A stretch of DNA of 64,000 nt from assembly GCA_001404055.1 (NCBI GenBank), contig CXTY01000003.1, positions 186,001-250,000 on the forward strand, written 5' to 3'. The position numbers and the translations under genes were made by a program. This document shows, piece by piece, positions 37,036-46,386 of this stretch (position 1 is its first letter; every line of letters starts with the position of its first letter). This DNA comes from Roseibium album. GTDB lineage: Bacteria > Pseudomonadota > Alphaproteobacteria > Rhizobiales > Stappiaceae. The notes beneath the pieces are model-generated. The model had not been told where the DNA came from, did no database searches, and was given only the letters and a program-made list of their open reading frames with translations.

Positions 37036-38490
37036 TCACCCGTGATATGCGGCGACGGTTTTGAGCGTGGTGAAACCATAAAGCGCCTCGAAGCCCTTTT
37101 CGCGGCCATGTCCGGACTTGCCCATGCCGCCGAAGGGAAGTTCAACCCCGCCGCCTGCCCCGTAGTTATTGATGAAGACCTGCCCGGATCTGATTTTCCG
37201 CGCCAGTCGCATCTGGCGCGCGCCATCCCGGCTCCAGATACTTGCAACGAGGCCATAATCTGTTCCGTTGGCAATCGCGACCGCTTCGTCTTCCTCGTCA
37301 AACGGAATGATGACCTGGACTGGCCCGAAGATCTCGTCGCGTGCGAGTGAGTGATCTGCAGAAACATCTGCAAAGAGCGTTGGCTTGATGTAATTGCCGC
37401 CTTCCGGTGCTTCTTTCAGCAAACCTTCAGCGGCTTTGGAGAGATCATTACCTTTATCAAGGAATCCGGAAACAATCGATTTCTGCTTGCCTGAGATCAG
37501 CGGTCCCACATCTAGGTCGGCTAGTGCCGGCCCGACCTGCAATGAGGTGTAGCGGGTTGCCATCCGCTCGACCACCTGGTCATGGATAGACCGGTGCACC
37601 AGAATGCGTGACGAGGCGGAACATGTCTGACCAGCGTTCTGGATCCCTGCATTGACCAGAAATGGCAATGCTGCATCCAGATCAGCATCGTCAAACACCA
37701 GCTGCGGCGATTTTCCGCCAAGTTCCAGCGTCACGGGTACTACGTTTCGTGCGGCGGCTGCCTGCACCTGAACACCGGTCGCAACCGAGCCGGTGAAACT
37801 GACGTGATGCACACCGGGATGTGTGCACAGCGCAGCTCCGGCTTCTGAACCGAGCCCCGGCACAACATTCAACGCACCGTCGGGCAGTCCGGCCTGCCGG
37901 GCAAGATCGGCAAATGCAAGCGCTGTGAGACAAGCGTCTTCCGCTGGTTTCAAAACACAGGCATTGCCTGTCGCTAGGGCCGCCCCGACTGATCGCCCGA
38001 TAATCTGCATGGGATAGTTCCAGGGAACGATATGCCCAGTCACCCCATGAGGTTCGCGCAGCGTATAAACAGTGTAGCCATCAAGGTATGGAATGGTTTC
38101 CCCGTGCAATTTGTCCGCAGCACCGCCATAAAACTCAAGATAGCGCGCAAGCGCCACGGCATCGGCCCGCGCCTGCTTCAGTGGCTTGCCGACATCAATC
38201 GCCTCGATGCGGGCAAGATGCTCCACCCGCTGCAGCACCAGTTGACCAAGCCGAAAAAGAATACGCCCGCGCTCAACAGCGGTTACTTTGCCCCATTCCC
38301 CGCGCCATGCGGCATCCGCAGCAGCCACCGCCGCATCGATATCCGCCTTTGTTCCCCTTGCGATCGAACCGATCTGCTCACCGGAAGACGGATTGAACAA
38401 GGGCAAGTCCTCACCACCCTCAGGGCTGACCCACTTTCCAGCAATCAGACACTTTGTCGGGTCAAACCAGAGATCCAGTTCCTGGGTCAT
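37036..38490 (-). CDS. NAD(P)-dependent aldehyde dehydrogenase
   Basis: 484 residues, the full ALDH fold. It has PWNYPMQI (substrate/NAD region), FTGSVATG, LELGGKSPQLVF (general-base Glu) and the nucleophile Cys290 in NAGQTCSASSR. EIFGPVQVIIPF and GGMGKSGHGREKG complete it. The sequence resembles betaine/4-aminobutyraldehyde-type dehydrogenases. It starts 10 bp after the double ATPase gene of the transporter operon. Confidence 0.92.
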   Translation of the reverse strand: MTQELDLWFDPTKCLIAGKWVSPEGGEDLPLFNPSSGEQIGSIARGTKADIDAAVAAADAAWRGEWGKVTAVERGRILFRLGQLVLQRVEHLARIEAIDVGKPLKQARADAVALARYLEFYGGAADKLHGETIPYLDGYTVYTLREPHGVTGHIVPWNYPMQIIGRSVGAALATGNACVLKPAEDACLTALAFADLARQAGLPDGALNVVPGLGSEAGAALCTHPGVHHVSFTGSVATGVQVQAAAARNVVPVTLELGGKSPQLVFDDADLDAALPFLVNAGIQNAGQTCSASSRILVHRSIHDQVVERMATRYTSLQVGPALADLDVGPLISGKQKSIVSGFLDKGNDLSKAAEGLLKEAPEGGNYIKPTLFADVSADHSLARDEIFGPVQVIIPFDEEDEAVAIANGTDYGLVASIWSRDGARQMRLARKIRSGQVFINNYGAGGGVELPFGGMGKSGHGREKGFEALYGFTTLKTVAAYHG

Positions 38491-38500
38491 GACATCTCCC

Positions 38501-40096
38501 TCAGGCTACCTGCACGTCTGCCGGCAATGCCGGAGCCGCTGCAACCAGTTGTTTGGTATATTGATGTTTGGGTCGATCGAAGACGTCGCCAGTTGGCCCC
38601 TCTTCGACGATTTCACCGGCCTTCATGACCAGAACCCGTTCCGTGATCGAGCGCACAACGCTGAGATCATGACTGATGAAAAGATAGGTCAGGCCAAATC
38701 TGTCACTAAGATCTGCTAGCAGATCCAGCACCTGGGCCCGCACGGAAACATCAAGCGCGGAAACCGCTTCATCGAGAATGATCAGGTCAGGCTTGATGAT
38801 GAGCGCGCGTGCGATTGCAATGCGCTGGCGCTGGCCACCACTGAACTCATGAATGTACTTGTGCTGATCGTCTGAATTCAGGCCCACGCTTTCCAGCGCT
38901 TCAGCAATCGCAGCGTCCTGTTCCACGCCGCGCGGCGGATCTTCGAGCAAGTGATACGGCTCCGTAATCAGCTTGCTGACTTTCCAACGTGGATTGAAAC
39001 TGCCGTAGGGATCCTGGAAGACCACCTGCATGCGACGGCGCACATCTTTGTTGGCATGGTGATGCGTAAAGACAGGTTGACCATCAAACAGGATCTCACC
39101 GCCCTGCACATCTTCCAGACCAAGAATTGCGCGGGTCAGAGTGGATTTGCCACATCCCGACTCTCCCACAAGACCCAGGCTTTCGCCGCGTCGAATCTCG
39201 AAGCTGACATCGCTCACTGCTCGGAAATGCGAAGTTGCGCCCCAAAGACCATGGGAGTGGCTGACGTATTCCCTGACCACTTTGCTTACCCGAAGCAGTG
39301 CTGCATCCTGTGTTTGACCGACACGCTCAGGAACGTGGCCGGAGGCTTTCAGAAGCGCACGCGAATAGGGATGTTGCATGTTCCGGAAAAGCGCATCCGA
39401 AGGTCCGCTTTCCACGACCTCGCCTTCCCGCATGATCACCAGATCATCGGCAAGATCGGCGACGACCGCCAGATCGTGACTGATGAGCATAAGCCCCATG
39501 CCGTCTTCGACCACAAGCCGCTTTAATAGCAACAGTATTTGGGCCTGCGTCGTGACATCAAGCGCTGTTGTCGGTTCGTCAGCGATCAACAATTTCGGGC
39601 GCAAGGCTATCGCCATCGCGATTACGACACGCTGCCGCTGGCCACCTGATAGTTCATGCGGATATCGCGACAAGGGGAACTGGTCTTGGGGCAGCTCTGC
39701 ACGACGCAATGCTTCGGCGGCCCGCCGCTTTGCATCCGCCCTTGAAACATTTTCGTGGATCAAAATTGTTTCGGCGACCTGCGCACCGATAGTCTTTAAC
39801 GGATTGAGCGCCGTCATGGGTTCCTGGAACACCATGCCGACCTCCCGTCCCCGAATCCCGCAAAGCTCCACTTCGCTCAGCGAAAGAATATCCTGACCAA
39901 CAAGCGCAATGTTGCCTGAGCTCTCAGCGCCATTAGGCAGCAGCTGCATCACGCTGAAAGCTGTGATCGACTTGCCAGATCCGCTTTCCCCGATGACGCC
40001 GAGAACCCTGCCAGGTTCCACTTCCATGGAAATGTCTTTGAGGATCGGCACTCCGTGAATGGCAAGGGAGAGGTTCTTAATCTTCAGAAGGCTCAT
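38501..40096 (-). CDS. Fused double ATPase of a peptide-type ABC transporter
   Basis: 531 residues carrying two complete nucleotide-binding domains (DppD-DppF fusion, YejF/GsiA-like). First half: [38 protein letters not shown] and the linker [11 protein letters not shown]. Second half: [37 protein letters not shown] and [14 protein letters not shown], where the usual Pro after Glu is Ala. It overlaps the upstream permease by 4 bp. Confidence 0.93.
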   Translation of the reverse strand: MSLLKIKNLSLAIHGVPILKDISMEVEPGRVLGVIGESGSGKSITAFSVMQLLPNGAESSGNIALVGQDILSLSEVELCGIRGREVGMVFQEPMTALNPLKTIGAQVAETILIHENVSRADAKRRAAEALRRAELPQDQFPLSRYPHELSGGQRQRVVIAMAIALRPKLLIADEPTTALDVTTQAQILLLLKRLVVEDGMGLMLISHDLAVVADLADDLVIMREGEVVESGPSDALFRNMQHPYSRALLKASGHVPERVGQTQDAALLRVSKVVREYVSHSHGLWGATSHFRAVSDVSFEIRRGESLGLVGESGCGKSTLTRAILGLEDVQGGEILFDGQPVFTHHHANKDVRRRMQVVFQDPYGSFNPRWKVSKLITEPYHLLEDPPRGVEQDAAIAEALESVGLNSDDQHKYIHEFSGGQRQRIAIARALIIKPDLIILDEAVSALDVSVRAQVLDLLADLSDRFGLTYLFISHDLSVVRSITERVLVMKAGEIVEEGPTGDVFDRPKHQYTKQLVAAAPALPADVQVA

Positions 40097-40923
40097 GTGC
40101 GTGCCCTCCGAAGCTTGGGATCAAATATGTCCCGAAGACCATCGCCCAGGAGGTTTAAACCCAGCACTGTCAGGAGAATTGCGAGACCCGGAAAGAGTGC
40201 CAGATGCGGAGCAAAGGAAATCATCGTCTGGCTGTCGGCCAGCATGCGCCCCCAGCTGGCCAACGGAGGCTGTGCGCCAAGACCGACATAGCTCAAACCA
40301 GCTTCCGCCAGGATGCCAAGCGAAAACTGGATCGTTCCCTGGACAATCAGCAGGTTGGAGACATTGGGAAGAATGTGTTCCAGTGAGATCCGCGCAGAAC
40401 CCTTGCCTGCAACACGTGCCGCCATGATGTAGTCACGGCTCCAGAGCGATAGGGCAGCACCTCTCGTCAGTCTGGCGAAAACGGGAATGTTGAAGATGCC
40501 AATCGCGATTATGGCGTTGAGAGCCGAAGCACCGAAAACTGCGGTGATCATGACCGCAATCAAAAGGCTGGGAAATGCAAAAACCAGATCGTTCATGCGC
40601 ATGATGAACTCATCCAGCAAGCCGCCCTTTCGTGCAGCGGCAGCAAGGCCCAATGGCACCCCGGCGACCATCCCGATTCCAACAGCGACCAAAGCAACAG
40701 CAATCGACGTTCTGGCGCCCACCATGATCATGCTCAGGATGTCGCGGCCAAACTGATCAGTGCCAAAGGGATGCGCAAAACTGGGCGATTTGATCTTGTT
40801 GGCAATGTCCAGAACGGTCGTGTCATAGGGCACCCAGAACATGCTGACGATTGCAGCGCCTGCAAATATGACCGTGAGAATAGCCCCGGGAATGAGCGTC
40901 CGGCTTTGAAGCAGCAAGTTCAT
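40093..40923 (-). CDS. ABC transporter permease, DppC-type
   Basis: 276 residues. It carries FGTDQFGRDILSMIMVGARTS, MAARVAGKGSARISLEHILPN (EAA loop) and AGLSYVGLGAQPPLASWGRML. Its ATG directly abuts the stop of the upstream permease. Confidence 0.93.
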   Translation of the reverse strand: MNLLLQSRTLIPGAILTVIFAGAAIVSMFWVPYDTTVLDIANKIKSPSFAHPFGTDQFGRDILSMIMVGARTSIAVALVAVGIGMVAGVPLGLAAAARKGGLLDEFIMRMNDLVFAFPSLLIAVMITAVFGASALNAIIAIGIFNIPVFARLTRGAALSLWSRDYIMAARVAGKGSARISLEHILPNVSNLLIVQGTIQFSLGILAEAGLSYVGLGAQPPLASWGRMLADSQTMISFAPHLALFPGLAILLTVLGLNLLGDGLRDIFDPKLRRART

Positions 40924-41871
40924 CTAGCGTCGCCCCCGCAATCGAGGATCAACAAGCGCGTAGGCAAGATCGACACTGAAATTGACCATGATGACCGCAA
41001 AAACCAGCAGCATCACAACGCTTTCAACAACGATCAGATCCCGCGCACTGATCGCCTGGAACACCAGCCGGCCAAGGCCGGGAAGATAAAAGACATTCTC
41101 GATGATGATCGCGCCCGCGAGTAGAAACGAAAACTGCAGGCCCATGATCGTCAAAACCGGGATCAAGGCATTGCGCAGCGCGTGCCGCCACATGGCCTGG
41201 CCCTTGCTCAATCCTTTTGCGCGGGCTGTGCGGATGAAATCTTCGCCAAGCGTATCGAGCAGGCTGGATCGCATGACACGGGTCAGGATGCTGGCCTGCG
41301 GCAGGGCAAGTGCGATGGCCGGTAGAGTGAGGGATTTGATACTTGCCCAAAAGCCTTCATCCCATCCGGCGAAACCGCCCGCCGAAAACCAACGAAGATT
41401 GATGGCAAACACCAGCACCATCAGCATTGCGAACCAGAAATTCGGAATTGCTACACCGAGCTGGGTTACGCCCATGACACCTGCATCTACGTAAGATCCA
41501 CGCCGGGACGCAGCCCAGATGCCTGCCGGGAAGGCGATCAAGGTACTGAGGGTCAGCGCATAGAGGGCAAGCGGCAGCGATACCCAGAGCCGGTCGCCGA
41601 TCATATCCGCGACAGGCGTTCTGTAGGTGTAGGAAATACCGAAATCACCCGTCAGCAAACCGCCTGCCCACGACAGATAGCGCTCGAGGATGGTGCCGTT
41701 CAGGCCGAGCTGCTCCCGCAATGCGTTCAGCGTGTCTTCCTGTGCATTGAGACCAAGCATGTAGGCGGCCGGATCTCCCGGCACCACTTCCAGCGCCAGA
41801 AAAATCACGACGGACGCCGCCAGAAGGCTCAACGCAAGAGACAGCAGTCGTTTGAAAAAATACCGCAGCAT
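40924..41871 (-). CDS. ABC transporter permease, DppB-type
   Basis: 315 residues from ATG 41871; a TTG at 41889 is the outer alternative. It has ALEVVPGDPAAYMLG, GDFGISYTYRTPVADMIGDRLWVSLPLAL and the EAA-like DFIRTARAKGLSKGQAMWRHALRNALIP. About six transmembrane segments. Confidence 0.92.
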   Translation of the reverse strand: MLRYFFKRLLSLALSLLAASVVIFLALEVVPGDPAAYMLGLNAQEDTLNALREQLGLNGTILERYLSWAGGLLTGDFGISYTYRTPVADMIGDRLWVSLPLALYALTLSTLIAFPAGIWAASRRGSYVDAGVMGVTQLGVAIPNFWFAMLMVLVFAINLRWFSAGGFAGWDEGFWASIKSLTLPAIALALPQASILTRVMRSSLLDTLGEDFIRTARAKGLSKGQAMWRHALRNALIPVLTIMGLQFSFLLAGAIIIENVFYLPGLGRLVFQAISARDLIVVESVVMLLVFAVIMVNFSVDLAYALVDPRLRGRR

Positions 41872-41938
41872 GAGCCTGTTAGACGCCAATCGGCGTGTTG
41901 TACCCGAACCAATTGCAATGGAGTGAATGAAGGAACCG

Positions 41939-41965
41939 GGATGCCCGCATCCTGTGCGGGCATCC
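41939..41965 (-). terminator. Stem-loop between binding-protein and permease genes
   Basis: GGATGCCCGCA (41939-41949) pairs perfectly with TGCGGGCATCC (41955-41965) around 5 nt. No T-run follows on the minus strand, so an mRNA 3'-end stabiliser or leaky terminator is more likely than full termination. It lies just after the binding-protein stop. Confidence 0.65.
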
Positions 41966-41978
41966 GTTTATCGGTGCC

Positions 41979-43463
41979 CTAGTCTTCCCAGTAGACAGCC
42001 GTCAGATCGGTTGCCTGTGTTGGCGCATCTTTCCAGAGGCCTCTGATCTTTGCGTTCGCAACAGTTGGGAACGCAAGCTGGAAAAGGTATCCGTTGACAT
42101 AGTCTTCGGATATCATTGTCTGCGCCTGCTTCAGCAAATCAGACCGCTTTTCCGTGTCACTTTCCACAGTGAGTTCTTCAAAGAGTTTCTGGAATTCAGG
42201 TTTGTCGTACTGGAAATAATAGTCTGGCCGCGCGTAGATCCCGATGTCCATGGGTTCAGTGTGGCTGACGATTGTCAAACCATAGTCCTTGCCCTTGAAA
42301 ACCTGTTCCAGCCACTGGGCCCATTCCAGATTGGAGATCTCGGTCTCGATGCCGACGGCCCTGAGCTGAGCGGCAATGATTTCCCCGCCCCTGCGCGCAT
42401 AGGATGGCGGCGGCAGCTTCAAAGTTGTGGTGAAGCCGTCAGCATATCCAGCTTCTGCCAGAAGTTCCTTGGAAAGCTCCGGATCGTAGGCGCTGTTGCC
42501 CGTCAGGTCGACATAGTCCGGATTATGCGGCGCGAAATGCGTTCCAATTGGTGTGCCGTAACCGAACATCGCGCCATCGATGATGGCCTGCCGGTCAATC
42601 GCATGAGCGATGGCCTTGCGAACCTTCAGGTTATCAAGTGGCGGTAACTTGTTGTTGGTCGAGAGGATTGTTTCACCTTCCGTCGACCCAACAAGAACCT
42701 GGAAGCGCGGATCAGCATCAAACTGCGGCAAGTTCTCCGGTGCCGGGAAGCTGACAAAGGCATTCACATCTTCTGCCATCACAGATGCAAAGGCAGCAGT
42801 CGGATCAGAGATGAACTTGAATGTCGCTTTGTCCAGTTTGGCAGGCGTTCCCCAATAGTCTGTGTTCTTTTCAAGATCGATCCTGTCGCCCTGAACCCAG
42901 TTGGAAAACTTGAAAGCTCCGGTTCCGACCGGATTGGATTTGATGTTCTCAATGGACTCCGGCGCTACAATCACTGCATCGCCCCAGGCCATGTTGAACA
43001 GGAAATTGCCGGCCGGTGCGGAAAGCGTGACTTTTACAGTTTGCGGATCAACAACTTCGACATTTTCGATGCCTGCAAAAAGCGCCTTTTGCGCATTCGC
43101 ACTGTCGTCATCCCGTGCCCGGTCCAGGCTGAATTTCACGTCTTCGGCGGTCATGTCGGTGCCGTCGTGGAATTTCACACCGGAGCGCAAATGGAAGGTA
43201 TAGGTCTTGCCGTCTGCTGAAATTTCCCAGCTCTCGGCGAGACCAGGATTGACCGATCCATCGGGACCGAAGCGCGTCAAGCCTTCAAAGACGTTTGAAT
43301 AGAGAACCGAGTCAATTGCACCTGCTGCAGCACTCGTCGGATCAAGGTGTGGCGGCTCAAGTTGCAATGCCACAACGATATCGCTCTTGGCCTGCGCCAT
43401 TCCCATGCTCGCTACCAGTGCAAGAACGCTGAACAGGCCATTTCCAATTTTTCCTAAACGCAT
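41979..43463 (-). CDS. ABC transporter peptide-type substrate-binding protein
   Basis: 494 residues from ATG 43463 (GGGGAGAG just upstream). The signal peptide ends MAQAK (about residue 26). Family 5 features include VALQLEPPHLDPTSAA, SWEISADGKTYTFHLRSGVKFHDGT and VRKAIAHAIDRQAI. It serves the two permeases and double ATPase that follow. The neighbouring M20 deacylase suggests an N-acyl amino acid, dipeptide or similar ligand. Confidence 0.92.
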   Translation of the reverse strand: MRLGKIGNGLFSVLALVASMGMAQAKSDIVVALQLEPPHLDPTSAAAGAIDSVLYSNVFEGLTRFGPDGSVNPGLAESWEISADGKTYTFHLRSGVKFHDGTDMTAEDVKFSLDRARDDDSANAQKALFAGIENVEVVDPQTVKVTLSAPAGNFLFNMAWGDAVIVAPESIENIKSNPVGTGAFKFSNWVQGDRIDLEKNTDYWGTPAKLDKATFKFISDPTAAFASVMAEDVNAFVSFPAPENLPQFDADPRFQVLVGSTEGETILSTNNKLPPLDNLKVRKAIAHAIDRQAIIDGAMFGYGTPIGTHFAPHNPDYVDLTGNSAYDPELSKELLAEAGYADGFTTTLKLPPPSYARRGGEIIAAQLRAVGIETEISNLEWAQWLEQVFKGKDYGLTIVSHTEPMDIGIYARPDYYFQYDKPEFQKLFEELTVESDTEKRSDLLKQAQTMISEDYVNGYLFQLAFPTVANAKIRGLWKDAPTQATDLTAVYWED

Positions 43464-43490
43464 AGCTCTCCCCATCTTTCGATGCCGCTT

Positions 43491-44789
43491 TTACGGCTTT
43501 GCCAGAAGCTCGATTAACGAACGGCCCATGACCTTGGCTGAATCGAGCATATCGTCTACGCCAACATATTCATCCGGTTTGTGTGCCAGATCCAGAATAC
43601 CCGGCCCGTAGGCAATACAATTTTTAAGTTTACCGATCCGGTCAATATGTTTCTGGTCGTAAGTCCCCGGACTAACCACATATTCCGCCTGTTTGCCCAT
43701 CGTCTCCTCGATGGCCCGGGCAACGGTCTGCACGACCGGCGCTTGCCTGTCCGTCATGGTTGGCAGCACCCGATGCAATTCACGAACGTCATAGCGAAAA
43801 TTCTCCCGCCGTCCTTCCACTGTTTTGAAAACTTCCATGATTTCGGCCTGAACGTCGTCGATGTTCTCTTCCAGCAGGAAACGCCTGTCGATAACAACCC
43901 GGCAACTGTCCGGAACACACGGGCTCGGTAAACCTGTAAAGTCCTCATCGCCTTCCGACTGGCCACCATGGATGGAATTGATATTGAGCGTGGATTGCTT
44001 TGCTCCTTCCGGCACGACGGGCATCTCGGTGCGTTTTTCAGCGAGCGCCGGGAACAGGCTCTGTTCCATCTCGTCCAGGACAGCGCCCATGTGGCGAACT
44101 GCACAGTCTCCCAGGAACGGCATTGAGCCGTGGGCAATCTCACCATAGGTCTCGGCCTCGGCCCACCAGACACCACGATGGCCCAGGCAGATACGGTCCT
44201 TGTTGAGCGGTTCGGGTATGATGACGTGATGCACGCGGTCCGGATCGAAATAGCCTTTCTTTGCCAGATATGCGACGCCGCCGTAGCCGCCGGATTCTTC
44301 ATCCGCCGTTCCACTGATCTCAATCGCACCGGCAAACTCCGGACAGACCGCCAGAAAGGCCTCCGCAGCAACGATACTGGCCGCCAGTCCGCCTTTCATG
44401 TCGCATGCGCCGCGCCCATAGATCTTGCCGTCGATAAGTTCGCCGCCGAACGGATCTTTCGTCCAGCCGTTTCCGACATCGACAACGTCAATATGGCTGT
44501 TGAAATGTACGCACTCCCCCGCACGTGCTCCTTCACGCCGGGCGATGACGTTCCAACGCGGATATTTTTCGCTATCACCCGGTGTTCCGTGAGCCCTGAT
44601 CAACTCGATTTCAAAACCCGAAGCGCCCAGGCGATCTGAAAGATAATCGCAAATCTCCCAGTAGTTCTCACCCGGTGGATTGAGTGTCGGAATGCGCAGC
44701 AGATCCTGTGTCAACGCAATCAAATCATCGCGTCTGTGATCGATTTCACGGGTCAACTGATCTGTCAGCGGCATTGAATGCGTTTCCAT
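43491..44789 (-). CDS. M20-family deacylase (ArgE/DapE-like)
   Basis: 432 residues from ATG 44789. The zinc ligands and catalytic residues of M20 enzymes are visible: HFNSHIDVVDVGNGW, GRGACDMKGGLAAS and SGTADEESGGYGG, then a dimerisation domain and a final His in DLAHKPDEYV. It is related to acetylornithine deacetylase and succinyl-diaminopimelate desuccinylase but belongs to a catabolic locus, so it probably deacylates the compound imported by the downstream ABC transporter. It is divergent from the PAS-LuxR regulator. Confidence 0.9.
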   Translation of the reverse strand: METHSMPLTDQLTREIDHRRDDLIALTQDLLRIPTLNPPGENYWEICDYLSDRLGASGFEIELIRAHGTPGDSEKYPRWNVIARREGARAGECVHFNSHIDVVDVGNGWTKDPFGGELIDGKIYGRGACDMKGGLAASIVAAEAFLAVCPEFAGAIEISGTADEESGGYGGVAYLAKKGYFDPDRVHHVIIPEPLNKDRICLGHRGVWWAEAETYGEIAHGSMPFLGDCAVRHMGAVLDEMEQSLFPALAEKRTEMPVVPEGAKQSTLNINSIHGGQSEGDEDFTGLPSPCVPDSCRVVIDRRFLLEENIDDVQAEIMEVFKTVEGRRENFRYDVRELHRVLPTMTDRQAPVVQTVARAIEETMGKQAEYVVSPGTYDQKHIDRIGKLKNCIAYGPGILDLAHKPDEYVGVDDMLDSAKVMGRSLIELLAKP

Positions 44790-44822
44790 ACCTGGCAAAA
44801 CTCCAACCCACTATGCTACCGT

Positions 44823-44845
44823 CCGTATACGGTGCCAATACCGTA
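44823..44845. promoter_or_regulatory. Inverted repeats between the M20 and PAS-LuxR genes
   Basis: A perfect palindrome CCGTATACGG (44823-44832) overlaps a second inverted repeat TACGGT-N6-ACCGTA (44828-44833/44840-44845). The gap between the two divergent starts is only about 70 bp, so this is the likely binding site of the adjacent PAS-LuxR regulator. Confidence 0.55.
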
Positions 44846-44860
44846 GGAACACGGTGACCC

Positions 44861-45421
44861 ATGAACGACTTCGATCAACTTGCCTTCGACCACGCCCCCA
44901 TGGGGCTCGCACTCACAGAAAATCGCATCATCAAGACGTGCAACGAAACCTTTGCCGGGATGTTCGACTATGAGAAATCTGCATTGATTGGTCAGAGCTT
45001 TCGGCAGCTTTACGGATCTGATCAGGAATTTCACCATATCCGAGACATTGGACTGGAACCCTTGCGCAGGTCCCTGCCCTATACGGACGAACGGCTCATG
45101 CGCCGGTCAGACGGGTCCATGATCTGGTGCCGTTTCCGCGCCCGCACGCTAACGCCCAAAAAGCCGCTTGAACGCATCGTTCTGAGCTTCGCGCTGATCG
45201 AAAACACCTCCAGCGGACCACAACTCACACCGCGCGAACGCGAGGTTCTGCTGCTGCTATCGAAAGGGCAGACAAGCAAGGAAATCGCGCGTGTCCTGGA
45301 TCTGTCCCCCAGAACCGTGGAAGACGTCCGCGCGCGCCTTTTGAAGAAGTTCCAGGTCAAGAATGTCGCAGTATTGCTCGCCAGACTGTCGGGCCATCAG
45401 ACCAATAAGCCGCAAAAATAG
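44861..45421 (+). CDS. PAS-LuxR transcriptional regulator
   Basis: 186 residues. A PAS sensor domain occupies about residues 8-112 (APMGLALTENRIIKTCNETF, SDGSMIWCRFRARTL). A LuxR helix-turn-helix at about 122-180 reads LTPREREVLLLLSKGQTSKEIARVLDLSPRTVEDVRARL. There is no receiver domain, so it is likely activated by a small ligand or redox cofactor in PAS. It probably controls the divergent M20/ABC/ALDH/SDR operon. Confidence 0.92.
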   Translation: MNDFDQLAFDHAPMGLALTENRIIKTCNETFAGMFDYEKSALIGQSFRQLYGSDQEFHHIRDIGLEPLRRSLPYTDERLMRRSDGSMIWCRFRARTLTPKKPLERIVLSFALIENTSSGPQLTPREREVLLLLSKGQTSKEIARVLDLSPRTVEDVRARLLKKFQVKNVAVLLARLSGHQTNKPQK

Positions 45422-45426
45422 AAAAT

Positions 45427-46296
45427 CTAATTCTCCAGCATCAACTTCCAAAATTGCTCTGCAACGGGACTAAGACGACGTTCCGGATTCCGGATCATCC
45501 AGAGTTGGCGCTGTGCAACAGGATTTTCTGGCCGAACGAAGCCTATTTCTTCTGGTTGGTGCGCGACGGCACCTTCGGGCAGGATTGTGGCACCAAGGCC
45601 TTCCCTGACGAAGGACAGCAAAGCGGTTGTGTTTCTTGCCTCAAGTGTGCAATTGGCGAAAATATCCTTCACATCATCATTATCGACCAAAGCACACAGG
45701 GCATTGCCGATAAATGGTTCGAGCTTTGCCAGTGACCAGCTCGGTACTTCACCCGCGTCCAGCATTCTTGAAATCTCGCCATCTTTGCGGAACACGATGC
45801 CAAGGTCGTCTTGAAGCACTACTGCGCCTTCTTCCGGCGCATCTGGCGTGGTCGTGACGATCCCGATATCGGCTTCTTCCAGTCTTATGCGTCGGCGGAC
45901 GGACTTGCTGTCTACGTCGCTGATCTCAAGTCTTACATCCGGGTGCTGCCGTGAAAACGCAGCAATACGTTCCGGCAACAACGTCACCGTTGCCGAGGGC
46001 ACCGTAACGATACGGACCGTGCCAGCTGTTGACGACACATAGCGCCGGATTGCGTCGCAGCTCCGGTCGAAAGTGTCCGTGGCATGTGTACTTTCTGCCA
46101 ACACGAGTTCACCCAACGGCGACAAACGGTTCTTTCTGTCCGCTTCAAACAGCGGTGCACCGAGTTCGTCCTCCAACTGCGCAAGCATCATGGAGAGAGC
46201 GGATGGGGTACGCCCGAGGATGTCAGCCGCACCAGCGAGTGTGCCTTGCTCGGCGACAGTTCGAAAAACCCGAAGCATTTCCAGCTTGATGGCCAT
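45427..46296 (-). CDS. LysR-family regulator
   Basis: 289 residues. The helix-turn-helix is FRTVAEQGTLAGAADILGRTPSALSMMLAQLEDELGAPLFEAD, and a ligand-binding domain runs from about residue 90. It is divergent from the ALDH/M19/BCCT operon across about 90 bp and convergent with the PAS-LuxR gene. It is the probable regulator of that catabolic operon. Confidence 0.92.
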   Translation of the reverse strand: MAIKLEMLRVFRTVAEQGTLAGAADILGRTPSALSMMLAQLEDELGAPLFEADRKNRLSPLGELVLAESTHATDTFDRSCDAIRRYVSSTAGTVRIVTVPSATVTLLPERIAAFSRQHPDVRLEISDVDSKSVRRRIRLEEADIGIVTTTPDAPEEGAVVLQDDLGIVFRKDGEISRMLDAGEVPSWSLAKLEPFIGNALCALVDNDDVKDIFANCTLEARNTTALLSFVREGLGATILPEGAVAHQPEEIGFVRPENPVAQRQLWMIRNPERRLSPVAEQFWKLMLEN

Positions 46297-46306
46297 TTCA
46301 GTTTTC

Positions 46307-46341
46307 CTGAAAGAACGTTCAGAACTTCAAGATTGTCTGAA
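46307..46341. promoter_or_regulatory. CTGAA/TTCAG motif cluster in the divergent LysR/ALDH promoter
   Basis: CTGAA (46307-46311), TTCAG (46318-46322) and CTGAA (46337-46341) alternate in the short gap between the LysR gene and the ALDH gene. This spacing resembles paired LysR contact sites, but the half-sites are short. Confidence 0.35.
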
Positions 46342-46386
46342 ATTTAATCTGCTGTCTAGATAGCTTCAACAACAGTGAGAGACATC

